A stretch of 64,000 bases of DNA, taken from NCBI RefSeq assembly GCF_900105045.1, contig NZ_LT629739.1, positions 1,178,001 through 1,242,000 of the forward strand. The letters run 5' to 3'. The notes below the pieces were generated by a model, which was not told where the DNA came from, made no database searches, and was given only the letters and a program-made list of their open reading frames with translations. Shown here one piece after another: positions 17,962 through 26,303 of the stretch (its first letter is position 1; each line of letters starts with the position of its first letter). The DNA is from Brevibacterium picturae. Lineage in GTDB: Bacteria; Actinomycetota; Actinomycetes; Actinomycetales; Brevibacteriaceae. A program made the position numbers and the translations under genes.

Positions 17962-18071
17962 GGTGGAAGTCTACGCCGCGGGCCTGACACGGTGAAGAAC
18001 GCAGACAGGAGGACCTGTCGACCGTTGGGCCTGCGCCAAGGCCCACACGCCGGTCGGTGCTAGGCTCGAAA

Positions 18072-18160
18072 CACCACAGGGGAGCGCAATGAGATTGGCG
18101 CTGAGAGTGCGCAAGCAGACCCTTCGAACCTGATCCGGTAAGCACCGGCGGAGGAAGTGA
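18072..18160 (+). promoter_or_regulatory. TPP riboswitch (THI element)
   Basis: Conserved aptamer blocks appear in order: CAGGGGAGC near 18077, CTGAGA at 18101-18106, ACCC near 18119 and GAACCTGAT at 18126-18134, then CCGG...CCGG closing P4/P5. It ends 13 bases before the TenA-type start codon. The 3' strand of P1 contains GAGGAAGTGAGG, which overlaps the likely ribosome-binding site, so thiamine pyrophosphate binding probably blocks translation. No separate terminator hairpin is visible. Confidence 0.93.
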
Positions 18161-18172
18161 GGACAGACACCG

Positions 18173-18895
18173 ATGACCGATGTCGACACGAGGCACACCA
18201 CCAACAGCGGCATTCGACTGGCCGCGGATGGACCGGTTGCGAGCCTGAGAGCGGAAACTGCTCCAACCTGGGAGGCCGCAGTCGGGCACAGATTCGTCAC
18301 CGAACTGTTTGCCGGGACAGTCGATGACTCCGTGATGAGTCAGTACCTGATTCAGGACTACCAGTTCTTCGAATCGTTCCTCTCGATGCTCGGTGCGTGC
18401 GTCGCTCACGGCGATGCGCTCGGGTCCAAGCTGCGGTTCGCCAAGCAGCTCGGCTTCCTCGAAGCCGACGAGGATTCGTATTTCCTCATGGCCTTCGCCG
18501 AGGTGGGTGTCCCTGCCGCCGACTACGCTGACCCCCAGCTGGCTGAGCCGACCGAGGGCTTCCGTGACCTCATGGACGAAGCCGTCGACTCGGCCTCCTA
18601 CGCAGAACTGCTCGTCGTGCTCGTCATCGCCGAATGGCTCTACCTCGATTGGGGCGAGCGCTCGGATACGATGCCTCCACGCCGGGTCCATTCCGGGTGG
18701 ATCGAGTTGCACCGCGGTGACGCCTTCCGGGCCTGGGTGCAGTTCCTCGTCGACGAACTTGAGCGGGTATTCCCCACCGGCGAGGACGCAGAATCCGCCG
18801 CGGTGCGAGGCCGACTGACTCACATCTGGCACCGTGGCGTCGACCTCGAGCTGGCCTTCTTCGACGAGGCGTACGCTATGAACGAAACTCGGTGA
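18173..18895 (+). CDS. TenA/thiaminase II-family protein, Cys-less (TenA_E-like)
   Basis: 240 residues, all-helical haem-oxygenase-like fold. Recognisable blocks are AVGHRFVTELFAGTV, FLIQDYQFFESF-type helix (YLIQDYQFFESF), the central ELLVVLVIAEWLYLDWGER and the final HIWHRGVDLELAFFDEAY. TenA enzymes salvage pyrimidine fragments of thiamine. In the classical group a Cys lies in the central helix; here that region has Glu in AEWLY and no Cys, as in the TenA_E group that hydrolyses aminated pyrimidine intermediates. Control by the TPP riboswitch directly upstream supports a thiamine salvage role. It is a single gene: no thi biosynthesis neighbours are visible. Confidence 0.88.
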   Translation: MTDVDTRHTTNSGIRLAADGPVASLRAETAPTWEAAVGHRFVTELFAGTVDDSVMSQYLIQDYQFFESFLSMLGACVAHGDALGSKLRFAKQLGFLEADEDSYFLMAFAEVGVPAADYADPQLAEPTEGFRDLMDEAVDSASYAELLVVLVIAEWLYLDWGERSDTMPPRRVHSGWIELHRGDAFRAWVQFLVDELERVFPTGEDAESAAVRGRLTHIWHRGVDLELAFFDEAYAMNETR

Positions 18896-19029
18896 AGCTG
18901 GAGCACTCGGTTCACATTCTGCATCCCTGGCATAGACGAGGTCGCTCGGATTAGGATTGTTGAGCAGAACGGGTGTGCGGGTGCATCCAGTCACCCCTCG
19001 CCGTCGTTGAAGGATGCGAGGTAATACAG

Positions 19030-20019
19030 ATGAGCACACAGCTGCTTCCCGTAACGGACGTTCCGGCGGTCTACATCATTCATGACAATCCCGAATGGAT
19101 CGCGCCGTTTGCGCGGGCCCTCGAACGTTCAGGCATCAGCTTCGTCGAATGGCTGCTGCCTGAAGCCTCGATCGATCTCACCGCGGAGCCGCCGCAGGGC
19201 CTGTTCTGGTCGCGGTTGTCCGCCTCGGCGCACACTCGCACGGATCCACACGTCAAGGACTACGGGCGTGCGGTGCTCGCCTGGCTCCAGACCGCCGGGC
19301 GCACCGTCATCAACGGCGCAGACGTCTACGAACTCGAAGTGAGCAAAATCCGCCAGCACCGCGAGCTTGCCACTCGCGGCTTCGACACCCCGCGCACCTC
19401 GGCGGTCTTCGGCAGTGCTGCGCTGTCCACGGCGGCGCGCGATTTCGTCCCGCCCTTCATCACCAAGCACAACCAGGGCGGCAAGGGGCTTGGCGTGCGC
19501 CTTTTCGAGTCCCATGCCGAACTCGATGAGGCTGCGGGTGACTTCGCACCAGGTGGTGCGAACGAGCCGATCGACGGGATCACACTGGTCCAGGAGTATG
19601 TGCAGCCGGGGCAGCCGTTCGTCACCCGTGCCGAATTCATCGGTGGCCGGTTCCACTATGCGGTGCGAGTCGATGTCTCCGATGGGTCCTTCGAACTGTG
19701 CCCCGCCGAAGCATGCGAGATCCCCGGCGTTTCTGCCACACCGGTCGACCCGTTCTCCCTGCGTGAGGACATCACCGCGCGCACGCCTCTCATCGGCAGG
19801 CTGGAGACGCTCCTGAGCGAACTGCACATCGACATCGCTGGAATCGAGTTCATCGAGACTGCCGATGACCGCCAGGTCATCTACGACATCAACACCAACA
19901 CGAACTACAACCCGAGCGTCGAAGATAGCCAGCGCGCGGCCGGGCGCACCGCTGCCGCTGACCGGATCGCCGAGTACATAACCGCTGAGGTTGCCGCGTT
20001 GACTGTATCCCGCACTTGA
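19030..20019 (+). CDS. ATP-grasp domain protein of unknown specificity (RimK-like)
   Basis: 329 residues. The central and C-terminal parts are ATP-grasp: FITKHNQGGKGLGVRLF (nucleotide-binding Lys and Gly loop), VQEYVQPGQPFVTRAEFIGG, GIEFIE and the metal-binding DINTNTNYNP. The N-terminal 100 residues form a pre-ATP-grasp Rossmann-like domain. Family members join a carboxylate to an amine or thiol using ATP; RimK-like glutamate ligases are the nearest in style, but no substrate is indicated. ATG 19030 follows GCGAGG. Its stop codon overlaps the start of a short ORF that resembles a broken P-loop kinase, suggesting an operon partner that has been lost. Confidence 0.8.
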   Translation: MSTQLLPVTDVPAVYIIHDNPEWIAPFARALERSGISFVEWLLPEASIDLTAEPPQGLFWSRLSASAHTRTDPHVKDYGRAVLAWLQTAGRTVINGADVYELEVSKIRQHRELATRGFDTPRTSAVFGSAALSTAARDFVPPFITKHNQGGKGLGVRLFESHAELDEAAGDFAPGGANEPIDGITLVQEYVQPGQPFVTRAEFIGGRFHYAVRVDVSDGSFELCPAEACEIPGVSATPVDPFSLREDITARTPLIGRLETLLSELHIDIAGIEFIETADDRQVIYDINTNTNYNPSVEDSQRAAGRTAAADRIAEYITAEVAALTVSRT

Positions 20020-20234
20020 TGCCAGACCGTCGCGTAGTTCTCCACCAACTGCTCTCACTGCTGCGCGAGGTCAATAGTGGCGAACGAGTGCTTGTCGGCA
20101 TTGATGGATCCTCGACAACGAAGATCTGGTTCACCCCGCGATCAGAGGCATCCTCACACCGGGGTAGACCGATTGTGCGTCACGGAGATAGTCCGTCCTC
20201 GCAATGGTCGTGTCACCCCTCTCCCCTAGACTGA
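20019..20234 (+). pseudogene. Truncated P-loop kinase-like ORF (uridine kinase-like N-terminus)
   Basis: 71 codons beginning at an ATG that overlaps the ATP-grasp stop (TGATG). The first 35 residues, MPDRRVVLHQLLSLL then GERVLVGIDGSS, look like the helix and first beta-strand leading to the Walker A loop of uridine kinase-like proteins. The loop breaks off after GIDGSS: no Gly-Lys-Thr follows, and the rest is Arg/Ser/His-rich nonsense-like sequence ending at 20234. A deletion remnant is the likely explanation. The match rests on a short segment and recall of the family. Confidence 0.4.
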
Positions 20235-20238
20235 CCCC

Positions 20239-21717
20239 ATGAGCAACGCTGAGGTAGATGCCGTCGTCGTCGGATCCGGCCCCAACGGCATGGCCGCCGC
20301 GGTCACCATGGCTCGGGCAGGTCTGTCCGTGCAGGTCCATGAGGCCCAGTCGACCATCGGCGGTGGTGCCCGCACCCTTGACCTGGGCCTGGCTCCGGGC
20401 ATCACCCACGACATCTGCTCGGCCGTGCACCCCTTGGCGATCTCGAGCCCGTTCTTCGTCGATTTCGACCTCCGTGCCCGCGGCCTCGAGTTCACCACCC
20501 CGGAGGTCTCCTACGCGCAGCCTCTCGACGATCAGCCGACAGCGCTGGCCTTCCACGATCTCGACGCGACGGTCGACCGCCTCGGCGCGGCCGGACCCGA
20601 ATGGCGACGGTTCTTCGCCCCGCTCCTCGATCGCGTCGATGATGCGATCTGGCTCTCCCTCGGCGACAAACGCTCCGTCCCGGAGACACTGCGCGATGTT
20701 CCCGGCATCGCCAATGTAATGAAGTTCGGACTGCGACTGCTGTCCCAGGCGAGCCCGGCCTGGAACATTCCGCTCTCCCACGAATCCACCCAGTCCCTCT
20801 TCACCGGCGTTGCCGCACATGCGATCGGCGGACTTCCTGGCATGGGCACGGCCGCCACGGCCACCATGCTCTCGACCGTCGCCCACGCGGGTGGCTGGCC
20901 ATCCCCTGTCGGTGGCTCGCAGGCGATCATCGACGCGATGGTCACCGACCTTGAGGCCCATGGCGGGTCCGTGACGACGAATGCGCGCATCGATCACGTC
21001 TCCGATATGCCGGCGGCCCGGGCCTATCTCCTCGACACCTCGGCACTGAATGCCGCACAGATCTTCTCCGGACTCCTGCCAGTCAATGTCGACAAGTCCT
21101 TGCGCCGTTTCAAACAGGGCAACGCCGCTGCGAAGGTCGATTTCGTCCTCAACAGCCCTGTGCCCTGGACTGATCCGGAGACCGCTCGGGCTGGCACCAT
21201 CCACGTCGGCGGAACCCGGCAGCAGATGGCCGCCGCCGAGGCGGATGTGATCGCCGGACGCATGCCTGCCCACCCGGTCAGCCTGGTTTCCGACCCAACC
21301 GTGTTCGACCCATCGCGTGAGGTCAACGGCCTGCGCCCACTCTGGACGTACTGCCACGTCCCCTTCGACTGCCCGATCGACCCGGCCGAATACATCATCA
21401 AGCAGATCGAACGCTTCGCCCCTGGTTTCCGCGACACCATCGTGTCCTACAACTCGATCCCCGCATCGGAGATGGCAGCCCACAATCAGAACTACATCGG
21501 CGGCGACATCGCCACCGGGCTCGTCTCCTTCTACCGGATGATGGCCCGGCCGCGCATGAGCTGGGACAACTACAGCCTCGGCGTCCCCGGCGCCTACCTA
21601 TGTTCGGCGGCGACCCCACCGGCACCCGGCGTGCACGGCATGAACGGCTGGTTCGCCGCTCAGCGAGCGCTGAAGACACGGTTCGGCATCGCCGAGGCAC
21701 CGAGCCTGGCGCCCTGA
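20239..21717 (+). CDS. FAD/NAD(P)-dependent oxidoreductase, phytoene desaturase (CrtI)-like
   Basis: 492 residues. The N-terminal FAD-binding motif is VVVGSGPNGMAAAVTMARAG with a following acidic end (VHEAQSTIGGGART), typical of CrtI-like and amine-oxidase superfamily enzymes. The C-terminus has the closing FAD motif around GAYLCSAATPPAPGVHGMNGWFAA. No other carotenoid gene is present, so it is more likely an uncharacterised member of the NAD(P)/FAD family widespread in actinobacteria than a carotenoid desaturase. ATG 20239 has only a weak site upstream. Its last 320 bp are covered by the antisense tail of the EamA-type gene. Confidence 0.82.
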   Translation: MSNAEVDAVVVGSGPNGMAAAVTMARAGLSVQVHEAQSTIGGGARTLDLGLAPGITHDICSAVHPLAISSPFFVDFDLRARGLEFTTPEVSYAQPLDDQPTALAFHDLDATVDRLGAAGPEWRRFFAPLLDRVDDAIWLSLGDKRSVPETLRDVPGIANVMKFGLRLLSQASPAWNIPLSHESTQSLFTGVAAHAIGGLPGMGTAATATMLSTVAHAGGWPSPVGGSQAIIDAMVTDLEAHGGSVTTNARIDHVSDMPAARAYLLDTSALNAAQIFSGLLPVNVDKSLRRFKQGNAAAKVDFVLNSPVPWTDPETARAGTIHVGGTRQQMAAAEADVIAGRMPAHPVSLVSDPTVFDPSREVNGLRPLWTYCHVPFDCPIDPAEYIIKQIERFAPGFRDTIVSYNSIPASEMAAHNQNYIGGDIATGLVSFYRMMARPRMSWDNYSLGVPGAYLCSAATPPAPGVHGMNGWFAAQRALKTRFGIAEAPSLAP

Positions 21718-22681
21718 GCTCGTCCCCTGAACTCCGAGCAGCGTGGGATTTCCTTCGCCGTCGCCACACCCCGTTGGCTACGGCCACCGCGAGGACAACG
21801 AGGCCTGCACCGATCGCTTGTCCCAGGGTGAGCATTTCGCCGAGGATGAGCGCCGCGAGCACGAGGGCGAGCACGGGTTGGATGAGCAGCAGGCTCGCCG
21901 TCATCGTCGGCACCAATCGGACGCTGCCCCTGTTGATGAGCAGCCACGCCACCACTTGCCCGAGCACGGCCAAGGCAATGAGGTACATCCATGACTTCGG
22001 GCCGATCCCGGCCAGGTGGAGGCCACCGGTGAATTGCGCGATGATTGCCGAGGTCACCGCCGCCGAGGCTGTCGCCCAGGCCAACGGCTGAAGTGTCCCC
22101 TCGGCCTTGCGCCTGGTCCCACGGCGGGTGAGGAACATGTACACCCCACAGCCGATTCCCGCGATCAGACCGAGAACGGTGCCGAGAACGGTGCCGAGGA
22201 CGGCACTGCCGCCCACCTCGGTCAGTGTCACGATGCCTCCCACCAGACCGACGCCGATGAGCATCAGCGGAAGTGCGATGAGGAAACGTGCGCTCACACG
22301 CTCACGATCGACGAGCAGCGCGAGCAATGGCAGGACGATGACTTGGACATTGACGAGCACGGTCGAGACGCCCGCGCCCACGAGGTAGATCGACGCCGTC
22401 CACGCAATGTAATCGATCCCCAGCGCGATGCCGGCCGCGATCGCCCAGAGGATCCCTGCTCGAGAGAGCCCACCGTGGCGTCGGCGTTCGAAGAGCGCCA
22501 GAGGCACGAGGGCGATGACGGCGATCGCGCACCGCAGCACGGCCGTCGTCGCCGCATCGACCCCGGCGAGTTTGACCAGAATCGCGGAGATCGAGAGGCA
22601 CAGAGCACCCGCGAGCACCGCCGAGACGGCGAGCGCGGTCGGCGGCTCCGACGCTGGGGCGCCTTTGGGTGCGGCGGTCAT
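21398..22681 (-). CDS. EamA/DMT-family exporter with unusual antisense C-terminal extension
   Basis: 427 codons from ATG 22681. Residues 1-300 form ten membrane helices with two EamA repeats, as in drug/metabolite transporters (substrate unknown). The family normally ends near VVLAVAVANGVWRRRRK, about codon 302. Here the frame stays open for 125 more codons of Arg/Ser/Cys-rich sequence that run antisense through the 3' end of the oxidoreductase gene. In another minus frame a stop occurs at 21660. Either a small frameshift removed the native stop, or an unusual tail is translated. The upstream codons to 23113 are shadow of the AraC-type gene and were excluded. Confidence 0.75.
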   Translation of the reverse strand: MTAAPKGAPASEPPTALAVSAVLAGALCLSISAILVKLAGVDAATTAVLRCAIAVIALVPLALFERRRHGGLSRAGILWAIAAGIALGIDYIAWTASIYLVGAGVSTVLVNVQVIVLPLLALLVDRERVSARFLIALPLMLIGVGLVGGIVTLTEVGGSAVLGTVLGTVLGLIAGIGCGVYMFLTRRGTRRKAEGTLQPLAWATASAAVTSAIIAQFTGGLHLAGIGPKSWMYLIALAVLGQVVAWLLINRGSVRLVPTMTASLLLIQPVLALVLAALILGEMLTLGQAIGAGLVVLAVAVANGVWRRRRKSHAARSSGDELRAPGSVPRRCRTVSSALAERRTSRSCRARRVPVGSPPNIGRRRGRRGCSCPSSCAAGPSSGRRRRARWRCRRRCSSDCGLPSPMRGSSCRTRWCRGNQGRSVRSA

Positions 22682-22862
22682 ATGTTGACCGTAAGCCCGC
22701 GGAGGCGATCTGGCACCACCCTTGGGGTGAAATGGCCAGTCCCGCAGTCGGGTGCATCGCTGTGCTGACTCACGAACAACGCGCACATGATTGAATCGGG
22801 CAGAGATTGTCGGGCGGTGTACACCGCCTGCGCGGAACCATTGATGAGTGAAGGGAGACACC

Positions 22863-23762
22863 GTGATCGCTGAACTCAATACGCTCATCGACCTCATCGA
22901 GTCGGACCTCGCCGATACCGGCAGCACTGTCGGAGGCGAAGGGGTTTCGCATCTCGATGTCGAATCGTTGGCACGGACACTCGGCACGAGCGAATACCAT
23001 CTGCGGCGCATGTTCTCGTCCCTGGCGGGGATGTCGCTGTCGGAATACGTTCGACGTCGCCGGATGACCGTGGCTGCCGCCGATGTGGCGGCCGGCCGGG
23101 GGCTGTTGGGCATCGCGGTCCGCTTCGGATACGGATCGGCCGAGGCCTTCGGGCGAGCGTTCCACTCCGTCCACGGCGTGAGCCCGTCAGCGGTTCGGCG
23201 CGACGGTGGCCCCCTTCGCAGTCAATCAACCATCAGGTTCCGCCTGACGATCGAAGGGAGTTCTTCCATGGACACTCGAATCACCGACAAACCGGCGTTC
23301 TCACTCATCGGCCACGCCAAGCGCGTGCCCCTCATCCACGAGGGAGAGAACCCGCACATCCGCGAGCACATCGAATCTCTGCCTGCGGATGAGCACGCTC
23401 GCCTCAAATCCCTCAGCGACGCAGAGCCCACCGGACTGCTTCAGGTCACAGCCGATGTCGACCCGGACTACCGGGAGGGCACAGAGCTCACCTACCTGCA
23501 CGGCGTCGCGGTCGGGACACCCGCCTCGGCGCCTGAGGACCTCGACGTCATCGACGTCGTGGCGGGAACTTGGGCGGTCTTCACCACTGCCGGCCGCTTT
23601 CCCGAAGCACTGCAGACGACCTGGGCGGCGACGGCAACTGAGTGGTTTCCGTCGAATCCGTGGCAGCTGCGGCCCGGGCCCTCGATCGTTGCGATCATCG
23701 ACCGGGCAGCGGACTTCAGCACGGCCACCACCGAGCTCTGGCTGCCGATCGAACGCGCGTGA
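22863..23762 (+). CDS. AraC-family regulator with GyrI-like effector domain
   Basis: 299 residues. Residues 1-105 hold two helix-turn-helix motifs (VESLARTLGTSEYHLRRMF and IAVRFGYGSAEAFGRAF). A roughly 160-residue GyrI/Rob-like ligand-binding domain starts near MDTRITDKPAFSLIGHAKRVP. This is the domain order of multidrug sensors such as BmrR/Rob-type and SbmC-like regulators. GTG 22863 is chosen because AAGGGAG lies at good spacing; GTG 22848 is an alternative. It is divergent from the EamA exporter with 181 bp between, so it may control that transporter; this is an inference from position. Confidence 0.87.
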   Translation: MIAELNTLIDLIESDLADTGSTVGGEGVSHLDVESLARTLGTSEYHLRRMFSSLAGMSLSEYVRRRRMTVAAADVAAGRGLLGIAVRFGYGSAEAFGRAFHSVHGVSPSAVRRDGGPLRSQSTIRFRLTIEGSSSMDTRITDKPAFSLIGHAKRVPLIHEGENPHIREHIESLPADEHARLKSLSDAEPTGLLQVTADVDPDYREGTELTYLHGVAVGTPASAPEDLDVIDVVAGTWAVFTTAGRFPEALQTTWAATATEWFPSNPWQLRPGPSIVAIIDRAADFSTATTELWLPIERA

Positions 23763-23768
23763 CACAAT

Positions 23769-23798
23769 GCCTGTGCGTCCCTGCGGGGACGCACAGGC
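23769..23798. terminator. Bidirectional intrinsic terminator-like hairpin
   Basis: Perfect 13-bp arms GCCTGTGCGTCCC (23769-23781) and its complement (23786-23798) around the tetraloop TGCG. It sits between the convergent AraC-type and HTTM-type genes. There is no strong T-run on either side. Confidence 0.7.
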
Positions 23799-23831
23799 GT
23801 CACCACTGGTCAGTCTCAGCAGCGTCCGCCG

Positions 23832-24734
23832 TCACCTCGTGCTCGCGGCGAACCGCTTCGGGATCAGCTTCTCCAAGGGCAGGAACGCGGCCCAGCAGAT
23901 GACCGTCGGCAGGAAGTGGATGCCCAACGCAAAGTAGGTCATGAGGTGGAAGAGGAGGAAGAAGACAACAGCACCGTAGAGCCATCTGCCCTTGAGGAAC
24001 AGCACAATCGGCGAGAGGAACTCGAAGACCAGCGTCGCCCACTGCCCGGCGATGAGCAGGCCCGGCATCTCAAGGAACGGCTTCGACCATTCGGCACCGC
24101 GACGCATGAGCGCCCAGACGATCACGGCCCCGTTGCCCCAGTCGGCGATGTTGCCCGAGGCGATCCACTTCATCACCACCGAGTAGAAATACGTGAGGAC
24201 GACGGAGATCTGCACGACCCGCAGTGCCCACCCTGCCTTCGCCGAGGTGGTTCCCACGTCCCGGAATCGTGCGATCCCGACCGTCGGCAGCACGACGACG
24301 GCGATGACGAGTGCCATGTGATCGTGGGCGACGTAGCCGTATCCCTGGGTGTAGAACATCCACAGCCCGAAGGTGATCACGACCATCCACCCGCTGATTC
24401 GCTGAAGGATTCCGGCGGCCGCCAGCAGTGAGAAGACGATGATCGCGGCGAGCAGGATCTGTGCGCCGAGGACGCTGACCGGTGGGATGTGGAGGAACCT
24501 GGCCAGCCACAGCGGCTGGTAGAGGTCAGGGGTCCATCCGTGTGGGATGACGTCGGCTGAGATCGTGAGCACGTCGATGATGACGAAGACGTAGACGAAG
24601 ACGCGGAAAATCGCGACCCGGGCCAGAGAGATCTGGGGCGTGAACCAGCGGATGATCGGATTGCCGACCTTCGCCTCGGCGGGGGTGCCCGTCAGGGTCT
24701 GGGTCTTCGGTGCGGGTTTCGCGGGCTTGTTCAC
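23832..24734 (-). CDS. HTTM-type multi-pass membrane protein
   Basis: 300 residues with about seven to nine hydrophobic helices. Features such as ISLARVAIFRVFVYVFVIIDV in helix 1, the central FYTQGYGYVAHDHMALVIAVVV, and the later FHLMTYFALGIHFLP match the HTTM (horizontally transferred transmembrane) domain related to vitamin K-dependent gamma-carboxylase. The usual C-terminal extramembrane domain of the carboxylase is absent, so catalysis of carboxylation is unlikely to be inferable. It overlaps by 4 bases with the upstream small membrane protein gene, which suggests coupled translation and a complex. Cellular role unknown. Confidence 0.72.
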   Translation of the reverse strand: MNKPAKPAPKTQTLTGTPAEAKVGNPIIRWFTPQISLARVAIFRVFVYVFVIIDVLTISADVIPHGWTPDLYQPLWLARFLHIPPVSVLGAQILLAAIIVFSLLAAAGILQRISGWMVVITFGLWMFYTQGYGYVAHDHMALVIAVVVLPTVGIARFRDVGTTSAKAGWALRVVQISVVLTYFYSVVMKWIASGNIADWGNGAVIVWALMRRGAEWSKPFLEMPGLLIAGQWATLVFEFLSPIVLFLKGRWLYGAVVFFLLFHLMTYFALGIHFLPTVICWAAFLPLEKLIPKRFAASTR

Positions 24735-25264
24735 TGCACCTCCCAGGTCGCCAGAATCTTGTGTTCGGGCTCGCCGACGCTCTGCCCGTTCTCCAATTGA
24801 GTCACGTTGCGGCAGAGGATCATCGTCTCCGGCTTCGGCTCATCGGGGTGGAGGCGCTCGTAGGAATCGGCCAAGGTCTGCAGGAGTTCGGGATGGGCGA
24901 TGACCCGGTCGAGCTGCGACTCGATGTCACCGCGTTCGATCCCGACCGTGGCCGTGTTGAAGCCGAGTCTGCGCGGTTCGTCCTCGCCGGGGAACTGGGC
25001 TTCGATGCACGTCGAATTCACTTCACCGTCGAGGTCCTTGGCGGTGGCGTACTGCGTCAGCGATCCGAGCGGGAAGAAGTCGTTGGTATTGAGGAACTGC
25101 CCGCAAGTGAGGATCACGAGGGCGATCGCGGTCGCCCCGAGGCGCCACATGATCGACCATTTCGTCATCGGCTTCGGCTTCATCGCGGTCGCTGAGCCCG
25201 CCGAGGCAGCTGCGTCCGCCGGCGGTTTCCTGTTCGTCAGAAGTCGACGCTTCTTCTCATCCAT
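24731..25264 (-). CDS. Small single-pass membrane protein, partner of HTTM gene
   Basis: 177 residues, family not recognised. The N-terminal 35 residues are basic and Ala-rich. One hydrophobic helix (about 37-58, IMWRLGATAIALVILTCGQFL) is followed by an extracytoplasmic domain of about 115 residues with two Cys, STCIEAQFP and MILCRNVTQ, which could form a disulphide. The ATGA overlap with the HTTM gene implies that the two proteins work together. Such two-gene HTTM/partner units are known in actinobacteria to my recollection, but their function is not. Confidence 0.7.
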   Translation of the reverse strand: MDEKKRRLLTNRKPPADAAASAGSATAMKPKPMTKWSIMWRLGATAIALVILTCGQFLNTNDFFPLGSLTQYATAKDLDGEVNSTCIEAQFPGEDEPRRLGFNTATVGIERGDIESQLDRVIAHPELLQTLADSYERLHPDEPKPETMILCRNVTQLENGQSVGEPEHKILATWEVQ

Positions 25265-25359
25265 GCGCTGTGTGGTTCATTCTCTCGACGCCGCGGGTAC
25301 GCAGACCATCGTAGCCGTCCTCCCCTGCTGCGGGACTCAGGCGACGATCTGTTCGGGAC

Positions 25360-26175
25360 TCAGGAACTGCGAGCGTAGAGGTTGAGCTGCTCCCACATCG
25401 CGGCATACTTCTGGAAGGAGGCGACCGCGGACTCCGGATCGTCGTTGCTCAGCGCCGTCGCCCACGAGTCGACGAGTTCCGGCGCCTCGTTGGGCCAGAG
25501 CACATCGCTCATCCCGCCCAGGTCGAGCTCGAGCACGGAGTTCATGTCGAAGCTGTCGACCCACTGCGCCAGAATCGATGTCTGCTCGACCATGTCAACG
25601 ACCTTGGACTTGTCGGCGACGGTCTCCGCCGCCCATTCCATCCTCGCCGAGGCGGCCAAAATATCCGTACGGATGAGCACTCTCAGCCCGGCATCGCTTT
25701 CATTCGTGATGATCTGGTCCTCGCTCAGAGAGAAGAACAGCCACCACGACGGTGGCACGTCCCAGGCCGAGACCCGGGTGAAGACCCGCGTGTCCTTCGC
25801 ATCCTGGAGCCACTCGGCGCGCCGGCTGGCCGCGCGCCGACGAGCGGACTTCGGAGCGATGATGTCCAGGGTCGCCTTCGAGGTGTGCTCGGTGAGAGAT
25901 TCGAGCGCCTCCCACCCGCGGATGTCCTCCTGCGCAGGGCAGTATCGATCCACTCCGTCCGAAGTCTGAGACGCCGGAAGGAAGATCGGTGTGTTGCGAA
26001 ATGACTCGGCCACAGGACTCGGCGGCAGTGAGATCAAGCGCTGATCGGCGTCACTGGAGACCTGCTCCTCGACCCGAGCACGGTTGTCTCCCACCTGCTC
26101 GTCTTGCAATTCGGAATGAACCACTGTGGGTTCGAAAATCCGCAGAGTGACAACATAATCGCGACTGTAGGACAT
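25360..26175 (-). CDS. Conserved hypothetical protein next to DUF3073
   Basis: 271 residues, family not recognised. It is soluble and acidic, with no signal peptide or helix of membrane length. The N-terminal half contains YVVTLRIFEP; the middle has an Ala/Arg block APKSARRRAASRRAEW; the C-terminal half is helical (ELVDSWATALSNDD, FQKYAAMWEQL). I recall similar genes of unknown role near purF/purM in actinobacteria; this is context, not a domain hit. It is divergent from the DUF3073 gene. Confidence 0.65.
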   Translation of the reverse strand: MSYSRDYVVTLRIFEPTVVHSELQDEQVGDNRARVEEQVSSDADQRLISLPPSPVAESFRNTPIFLPASQTSDGVDRYCPAQEDIRGWEALESLTEHTSKATLDIIAPKSARRRAASRRAEWLQDAKDTRVFTRVSAWDVPPSWWLFFSLSEDQIITNESDAGLRVLIRTDILAASARMEWAAETVADKSKVVDMVEQTSILAQWVDSFDMNSVLELDLGGMSDVLWPNEAPELVDSWATALSNDDPESAVASFQKYAAMWEQLNLYARSS

Positions 26176-26262
26176 GGGTTCAGCCTATCCAAGGTCGGGC
26201 CTCAAAATGGAACTTCCCACTACGAACAGGTAGGATTTAAGCGCATAGCAGAGATCTAGTCC

Positions 26263-26277
26263 GGGGCGCTTCGCCCC
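26263..26277. repeat. Small hairpin in the DUF3073 leader
   Basis: GGGGCG (26263-26268), loop CTT and CGCCCC (26272-26277) form a tight 6-bp stem 26 bases before the DUF3073 GTG. A TAGGAT hexamer at 26231-26236 could be the -10 box of this gene, which would put the hairpin in the 5' leader. Confidence 0.35.
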
Positions 26278-26303
26278 ACATGACGACGGAGGGGGTCACG
26301 CCA

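Noticed and set aside
20131-21483. 450-codon minus-strand frame opposite the CrtI-like gene
   Set aside because: Gly/Arg/Asp shadow frame; the plus frame carries the FAD motifs.
22685-23113. Upstream extension of the EamA frame to 23113
   Set aside because: It runs antisense through the AraC-type gene; the membrane protein begins at 22681.
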